Assembly (NCBI GenBank): GCA_035041965.1 | Contig: JAPYMA010000407.1 | Span: 23,085-87,084, forward strand | Length of the DNA stretch: 64,000 nt | DNA from: Anisakis pegreffii | Lineage: Eukaryota; Nematoda; Chromadorea; Rhabditida; Anisakidae | Reading direction: 5' to 3' | Shown: in pieces, positions 51,443-64,000 of the stretch | Numbering within the stretch: position 1 is the stretch's first letter | Layout of the letters: every line of letters starts with the position of its first letter | Position numbers and translations under genes: made by a program | The notes under the pieces: generated by a model | What the model saw: the letters and a program-made list of their open reading frames with translations, nothing else | What the model was told of the DNA's origin: nothing | Database searches by the model: none

Positions 51443-52993
51443 CAACAACAACATTTATTAAGAACTCACAACATTTATCTCATCAAGGAAGAAAGAATAT
51501 CAAATTGACAATATCAAATATCAAAATCAACATCGAAATCGCAGCAGTCATATGACAAGAAACGAATAATATGACACGATAGCGCGTGGAAGCGCAGGGT
51601 TAGGAGCTTGAACTTTATTTTTTTTATTAGAATTCGAATAAATAATCCGGAGTTGAACAATTCCTCATTTTTCATTTCTTATTTTCGCTTATATTAGAAT
51701 ATAGGGATCGAGAATAAAATTAAGTCGTGGTCGGTGACCACTTTTTTGCATGCTTTATTCTTTTATTCTTTAATTCATTTATGAATTTTGGGAATTGTAA
51801 TTGTAAATGTTTGTATTGTGAATAGTGAATTTAAGAATGTTTGAATAATATTGTGAATGTTTGTATGTGTAGTTAAGTACTTGTGAATAATACTTTATTT
51901 GAAACTGACTTGTTGAAATGAGATGACAGTACAGTGGTAATTATTGATGTGGCATTGTTCAGTGTTATAAAACTTATTATTGTAGATCGGAATATGTTTC
52001 TGAAGATGTTAATGATGCTTCGTATGTTTTAACTGGGGGGATTTTTTAGTGATTTTGATTCAGTTGTTAATATTATTTGCGCTATTATTGTATCGTTATT
52101 ATTGTAACTGCCACTGTATTGTCATGGGCTGAGAAGTTTAGCGGTCGATAGACTAGTGTTATCAACCAATCTTCGAGGGTGTCCAGGAATATCTGCTACC
52201 CTTTAGGATGGAATTTTTATATATTGATTTTATTAATTTATTTTAATGTATAATGTATTGTATATGTATTAATGTGTATGTGTAATTTATTATGATTTTA
52301 TTTATACCACAAATTTATTATTTGTTCATTTTGTATATTAACACTGTTGTCAATATTGTGAACTTTTTTATAAGGGATGTTGGTAGGGCGAAGGAGGGAT
52401 GCGGCACGTAATGACCCGCTTAACTCCGGAGCCAGAGGTAGGGACTTGGACTGGCTATGAACATGGCCCATCCCACCTGATTGAACTTTTTTTCAGTCTC
52501 TGCACTCCACCATTTCCCCCCCTCCCCCTCCTTTCCGATTTGGACTCTATTTTGTGAATTTGTGTTGGACTCTAGCATAGATATAAGACTAGCACATCTG
52601 CTGATATATATTGAGGTAGCTGTCGCACCTTTCACTTAACTTGATTTAACTTGACTTAGCTTGACTGCAACTGTATCATAAGCTCACTGAACCAAAACTT
52701 TGAAACGGCTTGACTGGACATTTAGCACACGCTGACATAAGTTGGTGTAGCGAATGGCGGGCTTTGACTTTGCTTAGTCAAACATTAGTTGAAACGTTAC
52801 TATGAGCCATATTAGCATACAATTTAGAGGAATACTTATGTTAGCTATCTATGGACAAACTGATGCAGTATCCTAGACATGTCATGGCTGGGAAAAAAAG
52901 CTCTCGGAATTGGTCACTCCCTAGGTGTAGAGGTATCACATCAGAGAAGATTTAGTTTATTGCAGGAGGAGCTGTGACTGGGGTTGATAATAG
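51443..52993. other. intergenic, AT-rich with one pyrimidine tract
   Basis: No gene is supported. Between 52487 and 52545 the plus strand is strongly pyrimidine-rich (runs of C and T). At 52632-52675 the string cttaacttgatttaacttga and variants repeats about four times with an ~11-bp period. Neither matches a known family. Confidence 0.5.
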
Positions 52994-53200
52994 CTGCACT
53001 GGCAAATGAAGAAAGAAAATTATCCCCGTAAAAATGAGTTTCACGAATGTAGGGTATGAATCGCCTTATGAAATTGGCGGTAGGTCTGGAAAGTTCGCCT
53101 GGACCACTCACCCGAAGAGTCGAGTCGCTAGGTGGCGACTCGAAGAACGTCTTCTTTGTAGTGCTGTTTAGTGACAGCTGAACTGAGTTGAATGCAATAT
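52994..53200 (+). repeat. diverged half-unit of the 477-bp repeat
   Basis: This matches the part of the 477-bp unit running from ctacaccggcatatgaaaag through agtgctgttta, with substitutions and a net 2-bp deletion. The hairpin 53122-53141 (gagtcgc/gcgactc) corresponds to the wobble-paired stem of the regular units. The 60-codon ORF of the regular units is frame-shifted here. Confidence 0.85.
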
Positions 53201-53230
53201 CATATGTGCACTTAATGCTCATTTTTAAAA

Positions 53231-53625
53231 AGCATATTTTGGTTGCGTGGGTGATCCCAACCCGTCGAGCTGCCAGCAAGTGGGGCTAGGTTTAGGTAAA
53301 TGCGACAGGCGTTCCCCGCCTATCGGCAGTCTCGGCGAATCGGGGAGAAAGAACTTAAAATATGCAAGCGATGTTTACCCGAGTGTCGCTAGCATTTATT
53401 CTACGGAACATATTACGGGCGTTCCCGGCCCGGGAAAGGCGCCGATTTGACCGGGGATAGGGCTTGCGCGTAAGTTGGCCTGAGTAGTGTCTACGGGCAT
53501 TTGCTCAGGTAACGGGGGTTCCCGGACCCACCGTGCGCTCTTTCCCTTAACAGGGGAGAAATGTCATCGGGTTGACCACTGGCTGCACACATGAAATCAT
53601 TTCACTCAGTGTGAATGTTGCTAAA
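53231..53625. other. GC-rich insertion interrupting the repeat
   Basis: About 390 bp with GC content far above the rest of the window. It separates the diverged half-unit from the point where the 477-bp repeat resumes (about 53626). Three short hairpins share a gttccc core: aggcg-ttccc-cgcct near 53309, the near-palindrome ttcccggcccgggaa near 53425, and gggttcccggaccc near 53516. No ORF, RNA gene or mobile-element end was recognised. Confidence 0.6.
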
Positions 53626-56600
53626 TGCATTACAAGGGGAAATTCTCTTAGGTGTTTGTGGTTACTCGCCGAAGCTTATCTATTAGCTAGTGTCATGACG
53701 GCATTCATACACTTCTATGATGCAACCCTTATTTCCCCTGCCAGTGCAGTTATTGTTCGTCATAGGTGCTATTAAAGTACTTGATAACTTTAAGAGAGTG
53801 TGATGAGAAGCATTATGAGATCTTCAGTTTCTTGACGCGGAGATATTGAGTTACCATCAATTACATAGTCAACGCTTCTTCTTTAAATAACTACACCGGC
53901 ATATGAAAAGAGAAAAATACCCCTATAAAAATGAGATTCGTGAACGTAGGGTATGAATCGCCTAATGGAGTTAGCGGTAGGTCTGGAAAGTTCGCCTGGA
54001 CCACTCATCCTGTAGAGACGAGTTGCTGTATGGGTGACTCGGAGAACGTCTTCCTCGTAGTGCTGTTTAATAACAGCTGGAACAAAGTTCCAATGTTATT
54101 AAATGCGTTATGAGGAGAAATCTCTCAGATGTTTGTGGTTACTCGCCGAAGCTTATCTATTAGCTAGTGTCATGACGGCATTCATACACTTCTATGATGC
54201 AACCCTTATTTCCCCTGCCAGTGCAGTTATTGTTCGTCATAGGTGCTATTAAAGTACTTGATAACTTTAAGAGAGTGTGATGAGAAGCATTATGAGATCT
54301 TCAGTTTCTTGACGCGGAGATATTGAGTTACCATCAATTACATAGTCAACGCTTCTTCTTTAAATAACTACACCGGCATATGAAAAGAGAAAAATACCCC
54401 TATAAAAATGAGATTCGTGAACGTAGGGTATGAATCGCCTAATGGAGTTAGCGGTAGGTCTGGAAAGTTCGCCTGGACCACTCATCCTGTAGAGACGAGT
54501 TGCTGTATGGGTGACTCGGAGAACGTCTTCCTCGTAGTGCTGTTTAATAACAGCTGGAACAAAGTTCCAATGTTATTAAATGCGTTATGAGGAGAAATCT
54601 CTCAGATGTTTGTGGTTACTCGCCGAAGCTTATCTATTAGCTAGTGTCATGACGGCATTCATACACTTCTATGATGCAACCCTTATTTCCCCTGCCAGTG
54701 CAGTTATTGTTCGTCATAGGTGCTATTAAAGTACTTGATAACTTTAAGAGAGTGTGATGAGAAGCATTATGAGATCTTCAGTTTCTTGACGCGGAGATAT
54801 TGAGTTACCATCAATTACATAGTCAACGCTTCTTCTTTAAATAACTACACCGGCATATGAAAAGAGAAAAATACCCCTATAAAAATGAGATTCGTGAACG
54901 TAGGGTATGAATCGCCTAATGGAGTTAGCGGTAGGTCTGGAAAGTTCGCCTGGACCACTCATCCTGTAGAGACGAGTTGCTGTATGGGTGACTCGGAGAA
55001 CGTCTTCCTCGTAGTGCTGTTTAATAACAGCTGGAACAAAGTTCCAATGTTATTAAATGCGTTATGAGGAGAAATCTCTCAGATGTTTGTGGTTACTCGC
55101 CGAAGCTTATCTATTAGCTAGTGTCATGACGGCATTCATACACTTCTATGATGCAACCCTTATTTCCCCTGCCAGTGCAGTTATTGTTCGTCATAGGTGC
55201 TATTAAAGTACTTGATAACTTTAAGAGAGTGTGATGAGAAGCATTATGAGATCTTCAGTTTCTTGACGCGGAGATATTGAGTTACCATCAATTACATAGT
55301 CAACGCTTCTTCTTTAAATAACTACACCGGCATATGAAAAGAGAAAAATACCCCTATAAAAATGAGATTCGTGAACGTAGGGTATGAATCGCCTAATGGA
55401 GTTAGCGGTAGGTCTGGAAAGTTCGCCTGGACCACTCATCCTGTAGAGACGAGTTGCTGTATGGGTGACTCGGAGAACGTCTTCCTCGTAGTGCTGTTTA
55501 ATAACAGCTGGAACAAAGTTCCAATGTTATTAAATGCGTTATGAGGAGAAATCTCTCAGATGTTTGTGGTTACTCGCCGAAGCTTATCTATTAGCTAGTG
55601 TCATGACGGCATTCATACACTTCTATGATGCAACCCTTATTTCCCCTGCCAGTGCAGTTATTGTTCGTCATAGGTGCTATTAAAGTACTTGATAACTTTA
55701 AGAGAGTGTGATGAGAAGCATTATGAGATCTTCAGTTTCTTGACGCGGAGATATTGAGTTACCATCAATTACATAGTCAACGCTTCTTCTTTAAATAACT
55801 ACACCGGCATATGAAAAGAGAAAAATACCCCTATAAAAATGAGATTCGTGAACGTAGGGTATGAATCGCCTAATGGAGTTAGCGGTAGGTCTGGAAAGTT
55901 CGCCTGGACCACTCATCCTGTAGAGACGAGTTGCTGTATGGGTGACTCGGAGAACGTCTTCCTCGTAGTGCTGTTTAATAACAGCTGGAACAAAGTTCCA
56001 ATGTTATTAAATGCGTTATGAGGAGAAATCTCTCAGATGTTTGTGGTTACTCGCCGAAGCTTATCTATTAGCTAGTGTCATGACGGCATTCATACACTTC
56101 TATGATGCAACCCTTATTTCCCCTGCCAGTGCAGTTATTGTTCGTCATAGGTGCTATTAAAGTACTTGATAACTTTAAGAGAGTGTGATGAGAAGCATTA
56201 TGAGATCTTCAGTTTCTTGACGCGGAGATATTGAGTTACCATCAATTACATAGTCAACGCTTCTTCTTTAAATAACTACACCGGCATATGAAAAGAGAAA
56301 AATACCCCTATAAAAATGAGATTCGTGAACGTAGGGTATGAATCGCCTAATGGAGTTAGCGGTAGGTCTGGAAAGTTCGCCTGGACCACTCATCCTGTAG
56401 AGACGAGTTGCTGTATGGGTGACTCGGAGAACGTCTTCCTCGTAGTGCTGTTTAATAACAGCTGGAACAAAGTTCCAATGTTATTAAATGCGTTATGAGG
56501 AGAAATCTCTCAGATGTTTGTGGTTACTCGCCGAAGCTTATCTATTAGCTAGTGTCATGACGGCATTCATACACTTCTATGATGCAACCCTTATTTCCCC

Positions 56601-57097
56601 TGCCAGTGCAGTTATTGTTCGTCATAGGTGCTATTAAAGTACTTGATAACTTTAAGAGAGTGTGATGAGAAGCATTATGAGATCTTCAGTTTCTTGACGC
56701 GGAGATATTGAGTTACCATCAATTACATAGTCAACGCTTCTTCTTTAAATAACTACACCGGCATATGAAAAGAGAAAAATACCCCTATAAAAATGAGATT
56801 CGTGAACGTAGGGTATGAATCGCCTAATGGAGTTAGCGGTAGGTCTGGAAAGTTCGCCTGGACCACTCATCCTGTAGAGACGAGTTGCTGTATGGGTGAC
56901 TCGGAGAACGTCTTCCTCGTAGTGCTGTTTAATAACAGCTGGAACAAAGTTCCAATGTTATTAAATGCGTTATGAGGAGAAATCTCTCAGATGTTTGTGG
57001 TTACTCGCCGAAGCTTATCTATTAGCTAGTGTCATGACGGCATTCATACACTTCTATGATGCAATCCTTATTTCTCCTGCCAGTGCAGTTATTGTCT
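53626..57097 (+). repeat. 477-bp tandem array, ~7.3 units
   Basis: The start atgagattcgtgaacgtagg recurs at 53931, 54408, 54885, 55362, 55839, 56316 and 56793, exactly 477 bp apart, and the full units look identical by eye. The last unit diverges after ~57065 and ends near 57097. Each unit holds two stem-loops: stem A (54020-54040 in unit 1, gagttgc/gtgactc, with two G-U pairs) and stem B (54066-54103, a 10-bp tttaataaca/tgttattaaa stem plus a ggaac/gttcc inner stem). Each also has a 60-codon ORF, which is not kept in the diverged copy. It may be a satellite, a repeated ncRNA gene, or both. Near-identity of units points to recent expansion, homogenisation or an assembly effect. Confidence 0.93.
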
Positions 57098-59218
57098 AAC
57101 ATGAGTGGTGATAAGGTACTCGACAAGTCATCGCCTCTGTTTTCAATAACGGACCAGTTTCGAGAGCTTATATCAGGGGTTGGATTGAATTGGATGACTG
57201 CGGTTTGATCCGTGCATAGAGGCTAGAGTTTTTTGTTGGTTGCTATCACAGCGTCTTCTCAGGGTTGGAATGAGTTGATGTGTAAGCTATAAAGATAGGG
57301 TTTTTGAAGTAGCATTTTCGGGGTAACGTCGTGAAATTGTCTCAATCTTTATCATTCGAGCACCCAGTTGATAACTTGAGCAACTGAAAGCCAGGTAGCA
57401 TTTCTCGGATTGCTGTTAAACCTTATAGATGAACCATGATCTGAGTCAAGCTTCACTTGGCATTATCTTCACTTTACCTCAAACTACTTTTGAGTTAGAC
57501 CGAAATGATAGCAGCTGACGTGATTTGATTTCGCTTTTAAGATATTCTGTGAGAATTTGTTCGTGTTATCCTGTTTCGGATTGTGCGATTGGATATGGGC
57601 CTTGAAATCTCATGTTTAAGTGAATATTTGCTTGATTGTCTCCTTGCTGTTGTTGTTGTTGTTCATGTAATTATTTTGCGTTGTTGTTCATGTAATTGTT
57701 TCAAGCTTTCGTGCGTTCATTACCGTATCCATCCTCTCGTTGATCAATATCGTGTTTTTGATGCTGTCACGCCAGGCATAATGAAGGGGAACATTGCTAG
57801 GCACGATTTGGTGGCGTTCCATGAGCGATTCAGAATCTAAAAATGTATAGGGACCCGGCACAAACCACTCGGGTACAATTCTGTGTCACATGCTTGGCTC
57901 AGGCTCAAGTTTGATGATTTTGCCTGGAAGTAAACTCAAAGCTTTGCTGAGGTTGGAATAAATTGGAAAATGTCAATGATGCGTGGCGCGACAGCAGTAT
58001 AAATGTTTCTCCACGTGTTACCACATTACACCAAAATCGCCTGAAATGATCAACGGGTTCTCAGTATTCGTCACATTCGATGAGTTTAGGATTGTCATGG
58101 CGGCAACTGTTGTAGTTTTGTGCCGATACATCTAAGTAATTCAAGTGCAGTATAGGTTCTAGTTTTAACATGATTGTTCACAGCGCAGTTGGGGACTAAG
58201 AACTTGAAATTTAAAGGCATCTCGAAATATCGAAGTGAAAAGGCATTTTGAAAATTTGCTAATGCAAAACATCGTTAGCGATTCAGCAAAGTGTAACTGA
58301 AATGAGTGATGATGAATTGAGGAACGTTTCATGGAAAGATCATCCGTCACACAAAACAAACCTTTAGGAATGAATTAAATTCTTTCGAAACACATGATGA
58401 TATGACAAAAAACAAGAATTTTCAAACAATGTGATAGATCTCGAAGGGAGACGGAATTTATGGAAGACATTTAGCATTTAATTTGGCATAGAAAAGGGAT
58501 GGCAAAGCAATACAACGAATAGAGCATTAATAGTATGACGTGTGCATGTTAAGATAAATGCTATGATGGGATTAGCAAGCTGGAGTGGGCATCATTGTCT
58601 GAAAATTAGCGATAGAAGAGGTTGCTGAATTTGTCTCATGTTCAATTTTTTTCCTCTGTGGAGAGCATGTAACTTCGAAAAATACCTTCTGCATTTCCTC
58701 CCGGCAGTCATGAGTCAGTCTTCGTGTCGAAGTCTTCGACGGTGTTCAGTCAGCGCATCTGAATGTCCATGCATGCTCCTCTTTCCTTCGATCAACTAAA
58801 AATTGAGTGAGGAAATTCGTGAATGTAACCATCCAAGAACGGTGGCAATTGTAATGGTAAACTGCTCGAGCTGAACGTCACTTCATATTTTTCCTCAGAA
58901 CCAGACTTTGAAACCTCAGTTCATTCCACCCAGCAGCCAGTAGAAACGTTATCAATACCACTTAGTTAAGTTCAGTGCTTATTGTTAGGAGCTATTTATT
59001 TGTAAATTCACGTTCTCTAATAATTTACAAACGACGTTAAATCTAGTAGATTGACATGCTTCATGATGGTTTTTACCGCTAACTCCAGAACAGACGAAGA
59101 TGACTAGAGTTAATAAGAACAATCCTAATAACTTCCTCAACATCCAGCACCAGGAATTAGCTCCTTACTCGTTCGATAAATCAGTTGTTGATGTGAGGAA
59201 ATAACTGCAGTATAATAT
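57098..59218. other. intergenic region, no gene supported
   Basis: Nothing recognised. A TTG-rich run at 57646-57665 is followed by two copies of ttgttgttcatgtaatt (about 57656 and 57680). The open stretch at 57583-57840 contains this run and is not taken as coding. Confidence 0.5.
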
Positions 59219-59311
59219 CTTCATGCATGCCATTGCTGGCGCATGTTCTGTGTGTGTTACAGACTGCACCCCTTTCTCCTTGACCTAAATTGTACGATTA
59301 CCCATTCTTCT
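59219..59311 (+). repeat. dispersed upstream element, copy 3
   Basis: This resembles 2420-2511: tcatgcatgccattgctggc and tgttctgtgtgtgtta are kept, and the following ctttctccttgacctaaat matches ctttttccttaacctatac of copy 1. It is in sense orientation to, but about 1.3 kb above, the TRAF-like gene. It is the most diverged of the three. Confidence 0.6.
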
Positions 59312-59523
59312 ATTGAATAACGATAATTTGCACACCTAATGATTAGTGCCATAATTTAAGAAAAGAAATTTTAAATCAAAACAAATTTTGAATTTTCTTC
59401 AGCTGTGAACCACAATTCTATAAAGTTTCCTGAAACAAGTTATACGAAATAATTCTATTGCCCTATGTTGCAATCATGTTCATCAGTGGAACCAAATGAG
59501 ACGAAATTGCGAAATTAAAGAAT

Positions 59524-59597
59524 GAAGGTAGTCGCGGAGAAATATGTAGGTAGTAGCGGAGAGCGGAGAAATAGCGGAGAAACATCGGAGAAATATG
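59524..59597. repeat. short GCGGAGAAA minisatellite
   Basis: The motif gcggagaaat/aacatcggagaaat recurs about five times with spacing of roughly 10-27 bp. No function is apparent. Confidence 0.6.
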
Positions 59598-60585
59598 AAC
59601 CAGAGGGAATCACTGATACATCTGAAGTGATTCAAAAGAAACATGGAGACAGAATGAAGTAGCAGTGCAATCGGCACAGTTAAGTACAAGAGTGTGAAAA
59701 TGGCTACGGCTCCTTAAAATTGCCTGGAACAGTCATCAGTATCCGCATATCTAGGTTATAAATTGAATTCTTTGAAGTTGCACGTTTCGATATTTTTCGC
59801 TTATGCATAATGATCCGTATCATCTAAAACGATTTCCATATGTATGCCAATGAGTCAACATTTCGTGTTAGATCTGCTCTACGTGACACTCCTTTGTTTA
59901 CCACTGTAACTTTGTGGAAGAGTTTTTCAGTGGCACTGGTAACATTGTCGTGTACATGCATATTTGTTACTCGTTCATGCTGGAAACAATTAGTTCTTGA
60001 TTGATGTTATCGGAAGGAAACGTGAATCGTATCCTCATATTGATGTTCATAAGAACATTCAAAATGCATTAATCACTATGGTTTCAAAGTGGGTTTTCAT
60101 CTGAAGACGACGTGAACAATTGATATCATAGATACATCACATAATATGCTATTATATTCTATCTTCGAGATAGATATTCATCATGTTCGAATACTAAGTT
60201 GTCTCTTGATTTCAGCTCTTAAGCTGCACCATGTTGCTTCCTCGTCCCTCATATTCGTAAACTTTACCTATCCGATTGCCTTCGAATTTCCCGAATTTTT
60301 GAAAAATTTTATGCCTTTAATACTAAAACGAGCAAGTTTAGGTGTCGATTCAATAAGCTGAAAGATTGCTTGCAAAAAGAAAAGCTCATGAATTTGCATC
60401 CTGGTGTCTCATTTTCCGTTCAATGTTTACCTTTCGTGTTGATTTCTCACAATCAGTGAAGAAAATGTTATCGTTTTGCATAAGAAATGACAAATATGAG
60501 TTTATATAAAGATAAGCATTCCGCGAATGAACGAGTTTAGGTGAAAGAGGCATTTGAAATGAAATAATCACTTAAAGGTAATCAA

Positions 60586-63500
60586 ATGAAAGATAACTCC
60601 ATTGATTCAACAATAACCGGACCTCCGAAGACAACTTCGCCGGCGATCATTTCTCCGAGGCTCGCTTCGGCAATGCTTCCCCCTCCGAAGACCGCCTCTC
60701 CAGCACTCGTCTCGACAGAAACCTCCACTCCAGGACTTGTTCCTCCAAAAACTGCATCTTCAGTACGATCCGTCCTATCTCGAATAGCATTCAGTCCTAC
60801 ACCTCAACAAATTGAAATCGTTTTCGACAATCCACTTCCCAAAGTGAGCCATAACCAATCATAAACTTTTAAAACAAGCTATACTTCAATTTAATGCGCC
60901 TTTTTTAGCATTCATCTGACTCACATTGTAGGAATTGCAATGCCCCATTTGTTCACAAGTTCTACGCTCACCAATGAGACTGAAGTGTGGTCATCACGTT
61001 TGTGCAACTTGTCTCACAGAACTAACGTATGCAATTTATTCTCAATGCACGGCAAAATTTTCATCTCATTACCGAGTAACAATACAGGAACCCATCTCAA
61101 CTTACTTGAATATGTTCCAGCAATAAATTTCCAACAGAAACTAATGTGATATTAATAACCCCTCTCATAGTAAACCAAAATACTTCGATATTTTTATAAA
61201 CGCGATATCTCACTGCTTTTCGAGGAGGATTTGAATAGAAAATGAAAGGAAACACGTTAAAAGTAGAATCAAAACTATGGTTCAATCCAATACTCTCATT
61301 TAGAACATTAGTCATAAATTTCAGTGCAAACGAATGTCCAACATGTGGTGAAGCTTTCGACAGGAACGATGTGAGTTGAATGAAATTGCAGATTTCATTT
61401 CAGTTCTGATAAGGTTGTGAGAGATAACTTTGTGTGATAGCTCTTGCATTTCTTGAGGATGTGCGATTGATTTGTATCATATTCGAGACGTTTATCGTTG
61501 CTTCAGGCAGGTTTCTATACTGAGAGAGATCTATAGGATGCATGAGGCCATCAAGTATTGGGAATTGACGTAGCAGTTTGTTTTTGTACGTTGCTAATCA
61601 ATCGTTTATAAATTGGTAATGATGTAATTATTTCAAACTCATCACGCACGTAATTAATTGACATTTACAGCCAGTGAAAGACAGTCAGCTGCAAAAACGA
61701 ATTCAGCAATTACCTGTCAAATGCAGTTTCTTTGATAATGGCTGCACCTGGACTGGTATACTCAAACAGTTACAGGTTCATTAATGGATTGTTGGAACTT
61801 GCTGATTAGGTCAACGAAGAATTAATCATTCTTTGAAGATGCAAGCATCAAAAAGACTATAAATTTGCAAACATCACCGTTCCCTCTAATGAATGCTTTA
61901 ATCCAAATGAAAAAGAGTTCACCCTCTTTTCTTGATTGTAGCGGATAGAAAATTTTCCAGTGAGCCCATAGAATTTCGAACCAACTTGATGTGAATTATT
62001 TGTCTGAATTTAAAATTCAAGAACGACTCAAATATGAATCGTTTTCAAATTGTTTAGCTGATTTCAGCTCAAAGAGTTTCATATTCGGAATGAAAGTGAA
62101 AAGTAAGATATGTTTGTTTGCAGTGTAATTCTATGTGATGAATGAATGAAAGCATTCATCCAGGAATTCTTAACTCATTGATTCATCAACGTATTTCACA
62201 CATTTAAACGTTTTACAGTCACATGTGTTTGCGATAAATTTAACTGAAATATCAAATTCTGATAGCAGTCACGAATGAGAAAAACTAATAACTTACTTTA
62301 CTAGCATCATATATCGCAATGCGACTATGTTGATGTTGAATGTCCGCGAGGATGCGGTGAAATATTCGCGAAGATAAACGAGCAAAATCATCTGAACAAT
62401 GAATGCAGTCGACGCACAACGAAATGCAACTTTTGTCAGAAACAGATTAATGTAAACACAATCGAAATGCATTACAAAGTAAGTTCAAAGAGCCCGGATT
62501 TGAGTTTAATGATGAGTGCGGAATGGATAGCTGTATAGAGCAATATGGGATGGCCAAGTATTACAGTACACGATTTTTTCTCGGGATGCTGATTATGAGA
62601 AGAATGAACCCCAACAAAACTTCATCAAATTCACTCAATTACCCGAGTTGCATTCGAGAGTAACACCGAAAATGTTCATGCCAAAAACAAATGACTGTTC
62701 AAGACCTTGAAAAATCGCCGTATTTCATTGTGTTACTCATTTTCTACAAAAGAAATGTTCAAAATTTATTGCATTTCAAACTGTCATTCCCAAAGTACGA
62801 TTACTGTGATGTTATTCTTCCCATATCTCAAATCAATCTTACTTTAGATCTGCCCATTGGCCTTGATTGACTGTCCAAATAAGTGTGGCGTTTGTGAAAT
62901 GACCAGAGAACAGGTAGATTCATCGCTTTATCATTTATTAGCCGTGTTTGCATAATCATGACTACTTTTCGATTCCGGACATGAAAAAGGATCATAAACA
63001 AAAAACAGAACCGATAATCATTAGTCGTTACCAATCCTATGAAGGAGAATAACTTCGACGACAGTCACGATTCTCTTCTCACTGATTCGTTATCATTGAT
63101 TTCACTCTAGCTGTTTCCACTTTCATACAATACATTAAGAAGTTTATTTCAAGAATCACGACATGAACCGATTTCATATCATATGAGTATCTTCAGCAAT
63201 TCTAATTTATTGAATAATTCCACGATGATTTTCATAGATCGCGAAACATTTGCCTGATTGTCCCAAGGCGGGCTCATCGTGTCCGTTTTCCGAATTCGGT
63301 TGTCAGTATCGCGGTGGTCGTGAAATGCTGCAACAACACATTCAAGAAGAGCCCATCAGACACCTGACTTTGCTATGTGATGGTGTTCTTGATCTCAAGG
63401 TTCTCAAAATCCGTCATGAAAATCTTATAAGAGATTCGTTCACAATTTATAATAAATGAGATAGATTTTCAGTCATCACCACCGAATATCCGAAAACTGC

Positions 63501-64000
63501 ATCAACCTTCAGAGTTTCAATAAAGATTATATAAAACGAAAATTCAAAAACTCATTTTCGAGTTAGAAAACTCGAATGTACCAATGTTGCATTGTGTTGA
63601 ACATGAACGTTATTTGCTAGCGATTAAATCAAATTGTGAGCATAGAATATCCCATAGTCATTGATATCATCTAGAATATCTCAGCAAACAACAACGAAAT
63701 TGTCGTCCAGAAAATACGTCATCTGAATTAAAATGCAATCTCAGTTGCGATGCTGCAGCTCATCTTTCCACTTCTGATTAGTGAAAATAAGAGATGAAGC
63801 AAACAAATTGTTCATTTATGATATTAATAGAAGAAATATAATTTGAGATGCTATTAGCGAATATGGAATTGAGTATGGAGACGATGGGCACTAATTTGGA
63901 AACGCTACAAAAGAAGGTTAATACCGTTTCATATTCATTACCTGGAAGCGACTTGCTCGGTTATTGGAGAATTGCTTCCATTGTATGCGCTTAATGGAAC
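60586..64000 (+). CDS. RING and TRAF-type zinc-finger protein (TRAF-like), 3' end outside window
   Basis: Probable TRAF-family adaptor or ubiquitin ligase acting in cytoplasmic signalling. Exons: 60586-60843, 60932-61026, 61325-61370, 61671-61775, 62305-62478, 62848-62913, 63238-63399, then 63848-63916 and onward; phases agree through exon 7. The N-terminus is Pro/Ser/Thr-rich with PPKTxSPA-type repeats. Next comes a RING finger (CPIC, CGHHVCATC, CPTC) spread over exons 2-3. TRAF-type zinc fingers follow: VKCSFFDNGCTW, QCDYVDVECPRGCG, KCNFC, CPNKCG and CPFSEFGCQY. The exon at 63848 has helical heptad-like content, fitting a coiled coil. An exon between 63399 and 63848 may be missed. The MATH/TRAF-C domain expected next is not in the window. 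Confidence 0.88.

Noticed and set aside
53931..54113. 60-codon ORF repeated in every 477-bp unit
   Set aside because: It recurs only because the units are identical. In the diverged half-unit it is frame-shifted while the RNA stem is kept, and it resembles no known protein.
53626..57097. Self-cleaving hammerhead ribozyme in the array
   Set aside because: A CTGAAGA occurs on the minus strand, but no GAAA follows at the required place and no matching stem II was found. No other ribozyme core was recognised.
57583..57840. 85-codon ORF in the 3' flank of the array
   Set aside because: It runs through a TTG repeat, lacks splice or start context, and resembles no family.

Overview
The window is nuclear DNA of an invertebrate animal, most likely a nematode. 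It is AT-rich. The genes are cut into many short exons by small GT-AG introns, usually with TTTCAG acceptors. Two genes begin directly after an acceptor-like AG (AG|ATG), as expected where a spliced leader is added. All proteins recognised are eukaryotic except one small bacterial-type patch. Species cannot be told from the sequence alone.

Layout. 1-1990: about four copies plus a decayed fifth of a ~400-bp dimeric satellite. 2345-2511: copy 1 of a dispersed upstream element. 2659-7276 (+): 13-exon gene for RNA polymerase III subunit RPC5. 7277-10467: convergent intergenic DNA with a small hairpin cluster. 10468-20764 (-): GH38 Golgi alpha-mannosidase II, at least 20 exons, with a hAT-like MITE in one intron. 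20765-28023: gene-poor, with a second MITE of the same family. 28024-28473 (-): possible exons of an unidentified gene. 28474-29430: bacterial-type patch containing an intact hicA-like toxin ORF and a decayed hicB-like antitoxin. 29431-33975: no gene seen. 33976-49133 (-): 39-exon gene for RRP5/PDCD11 (S1 repeats then HAT repeats). 49264-49384: inverted copy 2 of the upstream element. 50991-51442 (+): possible two-exon gene for a 63-aa protein. 52994-57097: a 477-bp tandem array of about 7.3 nearly identical units, preceded by a diverged half-unit and a GC-rich insertion. 59219-59311: copy 3 of the upstream element. 60586 to the right edge (+): RING/TRAF-type zinc-finger gene, incomplete.

Function. 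RPC5 (Pol III transcription) and RRP5 (pre-rRNA processing) both serve ribosome production. Both carry a nearly identical ~118-bp module just upstream of the start codon, in the same orientation to the gene. The mannosidase acts in Golgi N-glycan trimming, and the TRAF-like protein is probably a signalling adaptor or E3 ligase. The less ordinary content is (i) the HicAB relic inside animal DNA, (ii) the 477-bp array whose units contain strong stem-loops, one kept by wobble pairing in a diverged copy, and (iii) the shared upstream module.

All exon boundaries were placed by hand from reading frame, splice consensus and recalled family similarity; no alignment or database search was run.
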